From an uncultured Rhodospirillales bacterium (GTDB taxonomy: Bacteria > Pseudomonadota > Alphaproteobacteria > RF32 > CAG-239): 42,677 nucleotides of DNA. The notes beneath the pieces are model-generated. The model was given only the letters and a program-made list of their open reading frames with translations. It was not told the origin of the DNA and did no database searches. Location of the stretch: the NCBI GenBank assembly GCA_902763185.1, contig CACWQT010000011.1, positions 96,189 to 138,865 of the forward strand, written 5' to 3'. Within the stretch, counting starts at the first letter, position 1; each line of letters opens with the position of its first letter. The position numbers were made by a program, and so were the translations under genes. This document shows positions 1-7,151 of this stretch, piece by piece.

Positions 1-6
1 CACCGT

Positions 7-35
7 AAAAGGTGTCCTTTTATTGTTAGTTCGTT
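7..35 (+). repeat. Direct repeat, copy 1 (terminator-like)
   Basis: This copy and 284-310 share AAAAGGTG, then an optional TC, then CTTTTATTGTTAGTTCGTT. Together with preceding bases each forms a short stem with a loop of TAAAA type followed by a T-rich tract, like a weak intrinsic terminator. The two copies bracket the palindrome-rich repeat at 75-234. At 29-47 GTTCGTT also pairs with AACGAAC in a second hairpin. What lies upstream is outside the window. Confidence 0.7.
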
Positions 36-74
36 AGATAAACGAACGAGGGGATCTCACCCTATGGGTTCGAT

Positions 75-234
75 CTTGCTTCGTAAGGCTTGCGTTTTTC
101 AAACGCTCGCCAACTTCGCGTCGGACAAGTTTAGCTGTAATATTTGCGCTTGTCCGCTTTCTGCGGATCGCAAATTAACAGCAACTATAGCTTTCGGTAA
201 AAACTGTCCACCGGACAGTTTTTATTCTGCAAGC
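75..234 (+). repeat. Dispersed palindrome-rich repeat, copy 1
   Basis: About 160 bp that reappears inverted at 23109-23272. The best conserved blocks are 104-132 (contains TCGGACAAGTTT) and 182-217 (contains AACTATAGCT and AAAACTGTCCACCGGACA). It is full of small hairpins, for example GCGTTT/AAACGC around 88-104 and a near-perfect AAAAACTGTCC/GGACAGTTTTT stem at 199-223. The open frame across it (64-270) has no ribosome site or protein character and is probably not a gene. It is flanked by the direct repeats at 7-35 and 284-310. Confidence 0.75.
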
Positions 235-283
235 CCTCTCTGGCCACCAGTGCGTGGCGCACAGCCATAATTGATGGCATCTT

Positions 284-310
284 AAAAGGTGCTTTTATTG
301 TTAGTTCGTT
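284..310 (+). repeat. Direct repeat, copy 2 (terminator-like)
   Basis: Second copy of the sequence at 7-35, lacking two bases. With the bases before it, it can fold as GCATC-TTAAAA-GGTGC followed by TTTTATTG. It closes the segment that contains the dispersed repeat. Confidence 0.7.
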
Positions 311-861
311 TTCCAGTGGCAGCGCTACCAGCATTACTTTTGAGATGTTGTTAAGGATATTTTATACAAAAAAAGAGGGCTTCCGGATTGGGGAAGCGCT
401 CTTGTATCACAGCCTGTTATTTCACAGGCAATTTTGAATTCGTCTTACGGGGCTTGCTATTTGTCCCGCACCTTTCTACTTTTTGTTTGTTTGCCTGAAA
501 CAATTTCAGGTATTACTAACATAGTCACTAAGAAGTATAACTTAAATAAACTACGTTATGCACTTGCCGTATTAACTCGGTTAATCTCACTTTGAGGACC
601 GAGAGGATAACAGGCATACAAATTAAGGTTTGATCAGTCTCTTAAAATGTATTTGTGCGGAGCGGTTATTTTGATGATTGGCAGACGAACTTTAAATCCA
701 ACCTTCTGCTTAACTTTTCCGTTATCCTTTTACATACATATATATAGATATACATTTATGTTAGAACGCCTTTTTTATAGCACAGATTTTTGGGGTTGTC
801 AAGGACTAAATGACAAAAAAATATTTTTTGTATAAAAGTTAATGTTTTTAGGAAAAGCTAT
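311..861. other. Intergenic region without a convincing gene
   Basis: About 550 bp with no protein that I can support; a 62-codon frame at 647-835 has no ribosome site and looks random. On the minus strand the stretch 404-640 holds several small inverted repeats (for example GCCTGT/ACAGGC near 412-430) and ends in the strong terminator at 366-403, so it may be an untranslated RNA or the long 3' tail of the membrane-protein transcript that ends at 862. I compared it by eye with tmRNA, RNase P and SRP RNA signatures and saw none. Confidence 0.4.
366..403 (-). terminator. Intrinsic terminator, minus strand
   Basis: Positions 373-384 pair with 392-403 (AAGAGGGCTTCC against GGAAGCGCTCTT, one mismatch) around a 7-base loop. 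On the minus strand the stem is followed by seven T. It is the first strong terminator downstream of the minus-strand genes at 862-2849, or of a separate RNA. Confidence 0.75.
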
Positions 862-2298
862 CTATTTATAAGGAACGATGAGATATTGGTATAGCTTATA
901 TTGTTGCGGGTAAGAAAGCAAATAATTATGCCACGGGAAAACGGAAAGTTTGGCGTTTAGTGTCTTCCAGCTATCCATACGATGAATGATGCTTTTGCTT
1001 TCTTTGATTTGGAAAAAGCCGCGGCTAAATTCAATCGACGGGGTTATAAGACCTATGGCTAAAAAAGTATATATAATTTTTTTGTTAAAATGAGAGGTGT
1101 TATCGGCTAACAGGAATTTCAGAACGTAAATTTGTAAAATTAATAAAGCGGGGATTGTCGTTCGCATAACAAAATCGTTAAATGCTCCGCCGATTGAAAA
1201 TAAGGCCAGTGTCATAAGAGAAAAAAGCATGATTTTGAAATTTGTTTCATGTTTATATGTCAGATAAATCGGCAGGACATAGCAACCAAACTCAATAAAA
1301 CAAAATGTGAAATATTGAATAAGCCCAAGCTGATTTAAGTGAAAATGCTCTCTTAGGGCAATCGTGTTACAGGTGAAAAAGATTGTTAAAACCAGAAAAA
1401 TCGGGATTGAAGCTAAGTTGGAATAAGAAAAAATATGGCGGTAAGTTTTGGTATTATATGGGGAGGTATACCAATACTTGATTACCGTGCAGAACATGAA
1501 AATGCCCAGTCCAACTGTCGGCAAAAAAGCCTGAAACATTGTTGCCGAAAATAAAATACCGTAATTTTTGGGTGTTTGAGCGGTTAAAAACAGCATGGTT
1601 GCAATCCATGCCGGTATGGCTTGGTTAAATACCCAAAAGAGTTGGGTGGTTTGGCTGTCGTATTGGATGTTTCCGATACCGTTCCAAACTTCTATGTGAT
1701 CCAGTTTTGTATTGTTTATGAGGGCAGGGAGGATATCTAATCCGGAAAATAAGATTGGAAACAATAATACTAAACAGATGGCTTTGCGGTTTTGTGGCTT
1801 AATCAACTCGTATAACAAGCAAAAAAATAAAAACACGCCTAAAACAGCATGTAATAATAAGATATTTAAGCCGATGGTAAATAGCATTTCAGAGTTATCT
1901 ATGAAGGCAAATATTTTGGTTAACATCGCAGGAACCAACCAAAAACCGAAATAATAGTTAAGGGTTCTGAAACCGGCTGTGTAGTAGACGGGATAATCTT
2001 GCTCGATTAGGTCATGATAAATGGCATTTCTTGCCAGAAAGTCACCGGTTTGATAAACATAGCCGCCGATGCCGGACCAGAAACACCAAAATGCAGCAAC
2101 AAGAAAGACTAATACGCAAACTTTTTTAGGAATATAAAAATCTTCTTTGGCGGAATCAATCTTTATAAAGTAACAAGAGATGAGTAAAAAGAGTAGAAGA
2201 AGAATTTTAAATAAAAGGGTAAACCAAGTGAAACAGAAAATAAAAAGAGGTAAAATCAGGTATAAATAAGCCAGCTTTTTAATAAGTTTTACGGGCAT
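862..2298 (-). CDS. Polytopic membrane protein, possible GT-C type glycosyltransferase
   Basis: 478 residues, with about ten or more hydrophobic segments spread over the whole length, so an integral inner-membrane protein. A conserved-looking loop after the first segments reads GDFLARNAIYHDLIEQ (about residues 85-100). An acidic residue followed by an R-N pair in the first large periplasmic loop resembles the catalytic region of GT-C glycosyltransferases that use polyprenyl-linked sugars. That assignment is an inference from layout and this motif only; the protein could be another envelope glycan enzyme or a transport protein. The gene starts 11 bp after the secreted ankyrin protein gene, so both are probably one transcript, ending at the terminator 366-403. 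Confidence 0.55.
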   Translation of the reverse strand: MPVKLIKKLAYLYLILPLFIFCFTWFTLLFKILLLLFLLISCYFIKIDSAKEDFYIPKKVCVLVFLVAAFWCFWSGIGGYVYQTGDFLARNAIYHDLIEQDYPVYYTAGFRTLNYYFGFWLVPAMLTKIFAFIDNSEMLFTIGLNILLLHAVLGVFLFFCLLYELIKPQNRKAICLVLLFPILFSGLDILPALINNTKLDHIEVWNGIGNIQYDSQTTQLFWVFNQAIPAWIATMLFLTAQTPKNYGILFSATMFQAFLPTVGLGIFMFCTVIKYWYTSPYNTKTYRHIFSYSNLASIPIFLVLTIFFTCNTIALREHFHLNQLGLIQYFTFCFIEFGCYVLPIYLTYKHETNFKIMLFSLMTLALFSIGGAFNDFVMRTTIPALLILQIYVLKFLLADNTSHFNKKIIYTFLAIGLITPSIEFSRGFFQIKESKSIIHRMDSWKTLNAKLSVFPWHNYLLSYPQQYKLYQYLIVPYK

Positions 2299-2309
2299 GA
2301 GTTATCCTA

Positions 2310-2849
2310 TCAAAGTTGTGCCCCTTTGGAACGGAGAAAATCTGCAATGATATTAAATTTTCTGCGTTCGGCAAGCCTTAAAGCACTGTCACCGTTCTTA
2401 TCACGCCAATCCGTATAGGCTCCCAACGTTACCAAACGTTCTACGGCAAAGCGGCGCTCTGCAACAACGGCTTGCATTAAAGGGGTCTTACCGGTAAAGT
2501 CCGGTATGTTTAAATCGGCACCGGCATTGAATAAGATATCTATGATTTCGTTATTGCCACTTTGAGCGGCGCGATGAAGTGCCGTTTCACCGTTATAATT
2601 TTTGCCGTTGACATCAGCGCCGTGATCTATCAGAAAGTGTATAAAATTGACTTTACCTAGAGATGCGGCGATTATTAAGGCGGTGTTGCCGTCGTTATCG
2701 GTGTCATCTACGTCATAACCGAGCATTAAAAGTTCTGAAAAAGTATATTCATCTTCTTCGTTGATTATTTCATATATGGAGGGTTCTGCATTTGCATGTG
2801 TTATAAAGGCAAAGCAAACAAGTAATGTTGCCAACCAAGTTATTTTCAT
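2310..2849 (-). CDS. Secreted ankyrin-repeat protein
   Basis: 179 residues. Residues 1-21 are a typical Sec signal peptide (MKITW, hydrophobic core, then AHANA-like end before EPS), so the mature protein is probably periplasmic. The rest is four ankyrin repeats, with the hallmark patterns DNDGNTALIIAASLGK, NGETALHRAAQSGNNE, TGKTPLMQAVVAERR and NGDSALRLAERRK at intervals of about 33 residues, each followed by a helix and a GADVN-type turn. Ankyrin repeats bind proteins, and the partner cannot be told from sequence. It is first in a two-gene unit with the membrane protein that follows, and diverges from the HEPN-type gene at 3009. Confidence 0.85.
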   Translation of the reverse strand: MKITWLATLLVCFAFITHANAEPSIYEIINEEDEYTFSELLMLGYDVDDTDNDGNTALIIAASLGKVNFIHFLIDHGADVNGKNYNGETALHRAAQSGNNEIIDILFNAGADLNIPDFTGKTPLMQAVVAERRFAVERLVTLGAYTDWRDKNGDSALRLAERRKFNIIADFLRSKGAQL

Positions 2850-3008
2850 TTTTCCTCTCTTTACTTTTTTTAATATAGTTAGTCTAATTGATTTATGGTA
2901 AAAGAAACGTTAACTCAATTTATAAATCCAAAAATAAACAAAATTATTGACAAAAATAAAATTTTCGGTAAATATTATTTTCCCAATTCATTTAACCGGC
3001 TAAAATAA

Positions 3009-5300
3009 ATGGAAAATGTGACGAACATAATAGACAGATTTACGACTGAGGTCAGCCCTAGTGATAAGAAGAGGCTGCTGATGGCGTATTATGACTATGT
3101 GTCGCTTGTGGGAAATTTAAAAGATGTCATCGCGCAGCAGGGAATCAAATATTTGGCGTTTTATGAGTCGTTGCGCAATAAGGTTAATGCTTTGGAAACT
3201 TCACCTTGGGAAGTGGAAAATGCTAGTGTTCAGGAACAGCAGTTATGGACATCATTTGTTGGTGCCGAGCCGATTAAAGAAAAGCATAATTATTGCTATG
3301 TCAGCGTGAACCATACTTCGTTACGTTATAAAGATGAAAGCTCCGGGATTTTATCCATACCGACGGATTTTGATGTGAAACGGAACGGTAATGCGCTTCC
3401 ACATCGGGTGGAACGGTATGTGGCGGCATATCCTAAAGAAATTAAAATTGCAGATGCGGAATTTGTTGTTGATGGCAAATACCGGTTAAAATATCGGGTT
3501 TCCAATAAAGAGCAAACGCTTAAAGAGGCGTTTGACGATAATGTGTTTGCTGATAATTTTATGAATATGTTAGATGTGTTATCGATGTTGCCTGATAGAT
3601 TGATCTATACTGATAAAGAAACACAAATGCAGATTGAAAAAGAAGTGATGGCTTCGGCAACCGTGGCACCGTTGGAAAACTTGATTTTGGATACATTGTC
3701 GGTTTTGGCCGAAGAAGCGCATCAAATGATTAAAAAAGTTATCGGACGACGAACAGGGCCGAATTATTTAGGGCAGGCCGAAAAAGAACAGGTTATCCCG
3801 TCGGCGGTCAGATTGCAGGATTATATCAATATCAGGCATTTGGTGCATCATCAATGGGATACGCTTGACGGTATGGGGAAATTCAGCGAGAAAGAGGCGC
3901 TTAAAAATACAACAGTGCGGCGGCGGTTTTTAGATTCTTATGCGGCGCTGTGTGATAAGCCCTTAAAGGAACGGTTGAAGTCTTATATTTTGGCCGGCAA
4001 TGATTTTGTGTCGTTGGTAACAAGGCTTAATCCATTTGTTTTTATTAAAGATAGAGCGGAAAGCAATAATAAATTTATCGAGCGTTTCAAAGCGTATCAT
4101 CAGGCTAATCCGGAGCAGAAGCTTTATGTGGAAACGGGAATTCACCGAAACGAGAGCAAAAAACTATCTTTATTGAAAAAATTGACAATCGTTGATAATG
4201 ATTTTGAGCTTATAGATAAAAGTTTGGGTGCTATTGCCGATTTGGAACAGAAACTCAGCGGATTTGTGTTGCGGCGGATGTATTTGGAAATGTTTTCGGA
4301 TATTGAGTATCACATTTGCCAGTATGTTTTGTTTGCCGGACAAAATATGACGGCGGCGTATGCATGGAACTGGCTTAAAGCGCATAAAATTATAACACCG
4401 CAGGAAGCGGATATGTGGGCAGAATATCGAAAAGTGAGAAATCAGCTCAGCCATAAATATACCGATAATGAGCTTAATCAGCAAATCTTGACCATTATGC
4501 CGGAGTTTAGTGTGAAGGCGCTGAGTTTAAGAGATAAAATCAGTGAAATAATGCCGGAAGTGCGGTTGGTTTCCGATAATGTATATGAGGCAGTGCATAA
4601 AAACGGTAAAATTGTGCGGTTGGATTATACAAATAAAACCATTTTATCCGATTATAAGAAAAAACAGCATAATGCCAATGCTATCAAATCTCAGGTAAAC
4701 GGCTCAGAGCCAAAAAATGTGAAAAAGACCAAAATCTATACCGAAGAATATCCGAACGGGGTGAGCCTGACTATTTCGGGAACGGATATTGTGGCTTGTC
4801 GTTTAGGGAATGGGGTGACGATTGATATGCTTAAAAATCAACTAACTTTTGAAGACGAAACAAAGGTTTATTATGCCACACCGCATGGAACACAGATTGT
4901 TTATGCCGGTCAGGAAAGGATTTTTGCCGATAAGAGTATGATGGTCAATAAATGTGTTAAAGACGGTAAGATTATTTTTCTCGGTCCGAATGATCGGATA
5001 ATCATGTCTAACAGGCGTAGTGTGTTGCTGGGCAAAAATGAAGAAATCAAAGAAGAAAATTGGTTTAGAAATAACGGACAGAAGATGAATGTTCGGTATG
5101 TGTGGGACAGAGGTGAGATGCGGTTGCATTTTAATGACGGTACGGTTATTTTGTTAAACCCCGATGCAACCAAAGTGTGGCATCAGGGCGTGGAATTAAA
5201 TTATGCGCAAAGGCAAAATTTTGCCGACTCCTATGCAGATGATAATTCAAAAAATACTGCAATAATCTCTGCTATCTCTTTGTTAAATAAAGAAAAATAA
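3009..5300 (+). CDS. Large protein with two HEPN-like R-x4-H motifs
   Basis: 763 residues, no signal peptide or membrane segment, so probably cytoplasmic. The middle is helical and contains two motifs of the HEPN nuclease superfamily: R276-HLVH-H281 in DYINIRHLVHHQWD, and the more classical R477-NQLS-H482 in EYRKVRNQLSHKY, the latter after helices (about 425-475) resembling DUF86-type HEPN proteins. In HEPN families R-x4-6-H forms the RNase site, and such domains are common in toxins and phage-defence proteins. Residues about 530-740 are beta-rich with repeated NG/DG turns (YPNGVSL, LGNGVTI, FNDGTVI), like a TCP10-C or MORN-type repeat. I do not recognise the full-length family. It lies upstream of the phage-like cassette on the same strand, 216 bp from its first start codon, but that cassette has its own promoter. 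Confidence 0.7.
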   Translation: MENVTNIIDRFTTEVSPSDKKRLLMAYYDYVSLVGNLKDVIAQQGIKYLAFYESLRNKVNALETSPWEVENASVQEQQLWTSFVGAEPIKEKHNYCYVSVNHTSLRYKDESSGILSIPTDFDVKRNGNALPHRVERYVAAYPKEIKIADAEFVVDGKYRLKYRVSNKEQTLKEAFDDNVFADNFMNMLDVLSMLPDRLIYTDKETQMQIEKEVMASATVAPLENLILDTLSVLAEEAHQMIKKVIGRRTGPNYLGQAEKEQVIPSAVRLQDYINIRHLVHHQWDTLDGMGKFSEKEALKNTTVRRRFLDSYAALCDKPLKERLKSYILAGNDFVSLVTRLNPFVFIKDRAESNNKFIERFKAYHQANPEQKLYVETGIHRNESKKLSLLKKLTIVDNDFELIDKSLGAIADLEQKLSGFVLRRMYLEMFSDIEYHICQYVLFAGQNMTAAYAWNWLKAHKIITPQEADMWAEYRKVRNQLSHKYTDNELNQQILTIMPEFSVKALSLRDKISEIMPEVRLVSDNVYEAVHKNGKIVRLDYTNKTILSDYKKKQHNANAIKSQVNGSEPKNVKKTKIYTEEYPNGVSLTISGTDIVACRLGNGVTIDMLKNQLTFEDETKVYYATPHGTQIVYAGQERIFADKSMMVNKCVKDGKIIFLGPNDRIIMSNRRSVLLGKNEEIKEENWFRNNGQKMNVRYVWDRGEMRLHFNDGTVILLNPDATKVWHQGVELNYAQRQNFADSYADDNSKNTAIISAISLLNKEK

Positions 5301-5325
5301 TTTTTGAGGTAAAACTTTGAAAGTA

Positions 5326-5354
5326 TTGACTTTTGTGTCATATCATGTTAAAAA
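5326..5354 (+). promoter_or_regulatory. Candidate sigma-70 promoter of the phage-like cassette
   Basis: TTGACT at 5326-5331, 17-base spacer, TAAAAA at 5349-5354. It lies just after the HEPN-type gene ends and would give a leader of about 155 bases before the tail-fibre start codon. Both boxes are imperfect, so this is a candidate only. Confidence 0.45.
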
Positions 5355-5428
5355 ATAAGTGAAAATGGTGATATATCGTTTTTAAGCTGAGCGAGGGCAG
5401 GGGTGTTCTCAGGCTCAATAATCAGGGG

Positions 5429-5457
5429 AATCTCGGATGGGCGAGGTTCTTTTTTTT
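5429..5457 (+). terminator. Leader terminator 1
   Basis: AATCTCG (5429-5435) pairs with CGAGGTT (5442-5448) around GATGGG; then C and eight T. It has an intrinsic terminator layout within the leader of the tail-fibre gene, 60 bp before the start codon. It could also end transcripts of the HEPN-type gene. Confidence 0.75.
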
Positions 5458-5462
5458 GTATC

Positions 5463-5494
5463 GGTCATAATTGTCAGATTATGGCCTTTTTTTT
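5463..5494 (+). terminator. Leader terminator 2
   Basis: GGTCATAAT (5463-5471) pairs with ATTATGGCC (5478-5486), one G-T pair, six-base loop, then eight T. It follows terminator 1 after five bases and precedes the ribosome site AGGAG of the tail-fibre gene. Two terminators in a row in front of a phage-derived operon suggest tight insulation or an antitermination switch. Confidence 0.8.
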
Positions 5495-5516
5495 ATCATT
5501 TTTTAGGAGAGAAAAT

Positions 5517-6323
5517 ATGACTGTTCAGAGTAAAATAAGTAAAGCGGTGTATGAAGCGGACGGGGTGACAACGGCGTTTATGATACCGTTTTATTTTTTT
5601 GAGCACCAAGTAGCGGTGTATCGCGGTATCGGCTCAACACCTTTAACGGAAGGAACGGATTATACTTTGGAAGGAAACGGTAATCCGGAAGGCGGTGCCG
5701 TCATTTTTGGGACAGCACCGGATGCCGGAGAAGTGATTACAATTATGCGGCATGTCGATTTGACGCAACTGATTACCTTTATGGAAGGGGAAAAGTTTCC
5801 GGCAGCCGATTATGAACATGGGTTGGATAAAATTACCATGGCGTTACAGGAGTTGAGTGCCTATTTGGATAATTGTATAACCATACCGGCAGGGGCAAAT
5901 TTTAGTTCTGATGATTTGTTTGAGTTGTTGGTTACAATTAACAATCATCTGGCGGATATTTTAAGTGTGCCGGAGGTGGCTACACAGGTAACAGAAATTT
6001 ATACTCAAATGCAAACTGTGCTTAACCAATATTATACCAAGGCTGAGGTTGATGCTATGCAACCGATAAAGGTTACGGATATTGAGGCTTTATGTGCTGA
6101 TGTTGTTTCTGATGAAACGTATGCAGAATATCCGTATAAATTGGATATTGCCGTAACAGGGGCAAATGCTCAAAAACTGCCGCAAGTTATTTTGAGTGCC
6201 GAAGATGCCGGATCGGGAATTTTTGCGCCGATTGCTTTAAGTTATGACGGCGGTGTCCGATTATACTTAAAGGAAATTCCTCAAGCGCAAACAATCCAAA
6301 TTCCGGCGATACTGCTCCATTAA
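5517..6323 (+). CDS. Phage tail-fibre-like protein
   Basis: 268 residues from the ATG at 5517, chosen because it has AGGAG at the right distance and because upstream in-frame codons run through the terminators. Residues 1-125 match the T7-type tail fibre N-terminal (virion attachment) domain: a YEADGVTTAFMIPF strand, a TEGTDYTL segment, GEVITIMR, then a KFPAADYEHGLDKITMALQEL helix corresponding to the conserved D-x-N-x-x-D-x-x-x-x-x-L-Q-E-L region of these proteins. Residues 165-200 look like a short coiled coil, and the C-terminus is beta-rich. In phages this family joins a receptor-binding fibre to the tail. This one is short for a fibre and may recruit a partner or be an adapter. It heads a four-gene unit with holin and spanins. 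Confidence 0.75.
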   Translation: MTVQSKISKAVYEADGVTTAFMIPFYFFEHQVAVYRGIGSTPLTEGTDYTLEGNGNPEGGAVIFGTAPDAGEVITIMRHVDLTQLITFMEGEKFPAADYEHGLDKITMALQELSAYLDNCITIPAGANFSSDDLFELLVTINNHLADILSVPEVATQVTEIYTQMQTVLNQYYTKAEVDAMQPIKVTDIEALCADVVSDETYAEYPYKLDIAVTGANAQKLPQVILSAEDAGSGIFAPIALSYDGGVRLYLKEIPQAQTIQIPAILLH

Positions 6324-6326
6324 AAA

Positions 6327-6644
6327 ATGGATAGGCTAAAGGAAACTTTTGCCCACTATGGTATATGGAGTGCTTTTTTAGGCATAATTGCCATTGTTAT
6401 TAAGCCGTTTATATCGGTCAGGCAGACAATAAGGGATATGATTATCACGTTTATTGTCAGTATGCTTAGCGGATTGTTGGCTGAATATATGGATATACCG
6501 ATGCCGGTCAAATACGGTATATCCGGCGTGTGTGGGCTGTTTGGGGTGAGGTTGTATGCGATTGCGGACAGCATATTAAAAACAGCCGAGAAAGACCCCG
6601 TTGAGTTTATTAAAAATGTAAAGGAGAAGAAGCCTCTTGATTGA
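6327..6644 (+). CDS. Phage holin-like protein
   Basis: 105 residues starting three bases after the tail-fibre stop. There are three hydrophobic stretches (about 12-28, 35-54, 63-86) and a charged C-terminal tail (KTAEKDPVEFIKNVKEKK), the usual layout of small phage holins, which make inner-membrane lesions at a timed moment and let a muralytic enzyme or spanins act. The position between a tail-fibre gene and an Rz/Rz1-type pair supports this more than sequence similarity, which I cannot test. No endolysin gene lies beside it, which is unusual for a working lysis cassette. Confidence 0.65.
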   Translation: MDRLKETFAHYGIWSAFLGIIAIVIKPFISVRQTIRDMIITFIVSMLSGLLAEYMDIPMPVKYGISGVCGLFGVRLYAIADSILKTAEKDPVEFIKNVKEKKPLD

Positions 6645-6651
6645 GGCTTCT
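6628..6651 (+). promoter_or_regulatory. Hairpin between holin and spanin genes
   Basis: AGAAGCCTC pairs perfectly with GAGGCTTCT around a six-base loop. It covers the holin stop codon and ends 16 bases before the i-spanin ATG. No T run follows, so it is not an intrinsic terminator. It could slow decay or adjust translation of the spanin genes. Confidence 0.55.
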
Positions 6652-6667
6652 CCGGTTTGAGGCAGAG

Positions 6668-6991
6668 ATGAAACAGGGCATCATTTTACTTATCATATTT
6701 TTGGGGTTGATTGCCGGTATCAGGTATTATCAGATGCAGGCCGAGGTTGCAGCGGAAAAGGCCGGCAATTATCAACGGAATAATGCATTATTGCTTGGTC
6801 AATTGAGGAGGGTGTATGTTGAAAAAATCAGGCTATCGGAAGAAAATGAAATTTTGGAAACAATGGCAAAGGCTGATGAAGAAAAGTTTGATTGGTATGT
6901 TGATATCAGCAACAGTGCCGTTATTAAGCGGTTGCAAGGGAAGGGAGGTCGTATATCAACCAATTCCAAGGGAGCCGATAAATTGTATTGA
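6668..6991 (+). CDS. i-spanin (Rz-like) inner-membrane protein
   Basis: 107 residues from the ATG at 6668 (GAGG seven bases upstream); in-frame codons before it overlap the holin end and have no ribosome site. It has an N-terminal membrane anchor (about residues 4-20, ILLIIFLGLIAGIRYY) and then a predicted coiled-coil periplasmic part rich in E, K, Q and L (AEVAAEKAGNYQRN to ENEILETMAKADEE), the hallmark of Rz proteins. i-spanins pair with a small outer-membrane lipoprotein to fuse the membranes in the last step of phage lysis. The partner is encoded within this gene in another frame. Confidence 0.75.
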   Translation: MKQGIILLIIFLGLIAGIRYYQMQAEVAAEKAGNYQRNNALLLGQLRRVYVEKIRLSEENEILETMAKADEEKFDWYVDISNSAVIKRLQGKGGRISTNSKGADKLY

Positions 6992-7067
6992 GCGGATTAA
7001 AACGCCCTTAGATATGGCAAAGTGCTTAAACGAATATAAATTGCGTGATGAAGCGGAGAATCTGTAA
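6876..7067 (+). CDS. o-spanin (Rz1-like) lipoprotein, embedded in Rz gene
   Basis: 63 residues from the ATG at 6876, in the +1 frame relative to the i-spanin gene, which it overlaps by 116 bp before running past its end. MKKSLIGMLISATVPLLSGC is a textbook lipoprotein signal with lipobox LSGC and Cys20; the mature protein is about 44 residues with a proline-containing segment (VVYQPIPREP) typical of Rz1. The embedded out-of-frame arrangement is characteristic of Rz/Rz1 pairs of tailed phages of Gram-negative bacteria and is the best evidence that the cassette is of phage origin. The start at 6816 is possible, but would put 20 charged residues before the signal. Confidence 0.8.
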   Translation: MKKSLIGMLISATVPLLSGCKGREVVYQPIPREPINCIERIKTPLDMAKCLNEYKLRDEAENL

Positions 7068-7151
7068 GGGTTGTGCAAAAATCAGATTTATGCTTGCGTA
7101 TCAAAGGATGAAATGGCATGATATGAGCATTAAATAATCAGGTTTTGGGTG

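Noticed and set aside
64..270. Open frame of 68 codons
   Set aside because: Lies inside the dispersed repeat; no ribosome site and no protein character; the inverted relative at 23126-23329 gives a quite different peptide.
361..640. tmRNA, RNase P RNA or SRP RNA
   Set aside because: None of the core sequence signatures of these RNAs could be seen on either strand.
647..835. Open frame of 62 codons
   Set aside because: No ribosome site, mixed composition, in a repeat-rich region; not supported.
5403..5516. N-terminal extension of the tail-fibre frame
   Set aside because: It would be translated through both terminator hairpins; the ATG at 5517 has AGGAG and starts the conserved domain.
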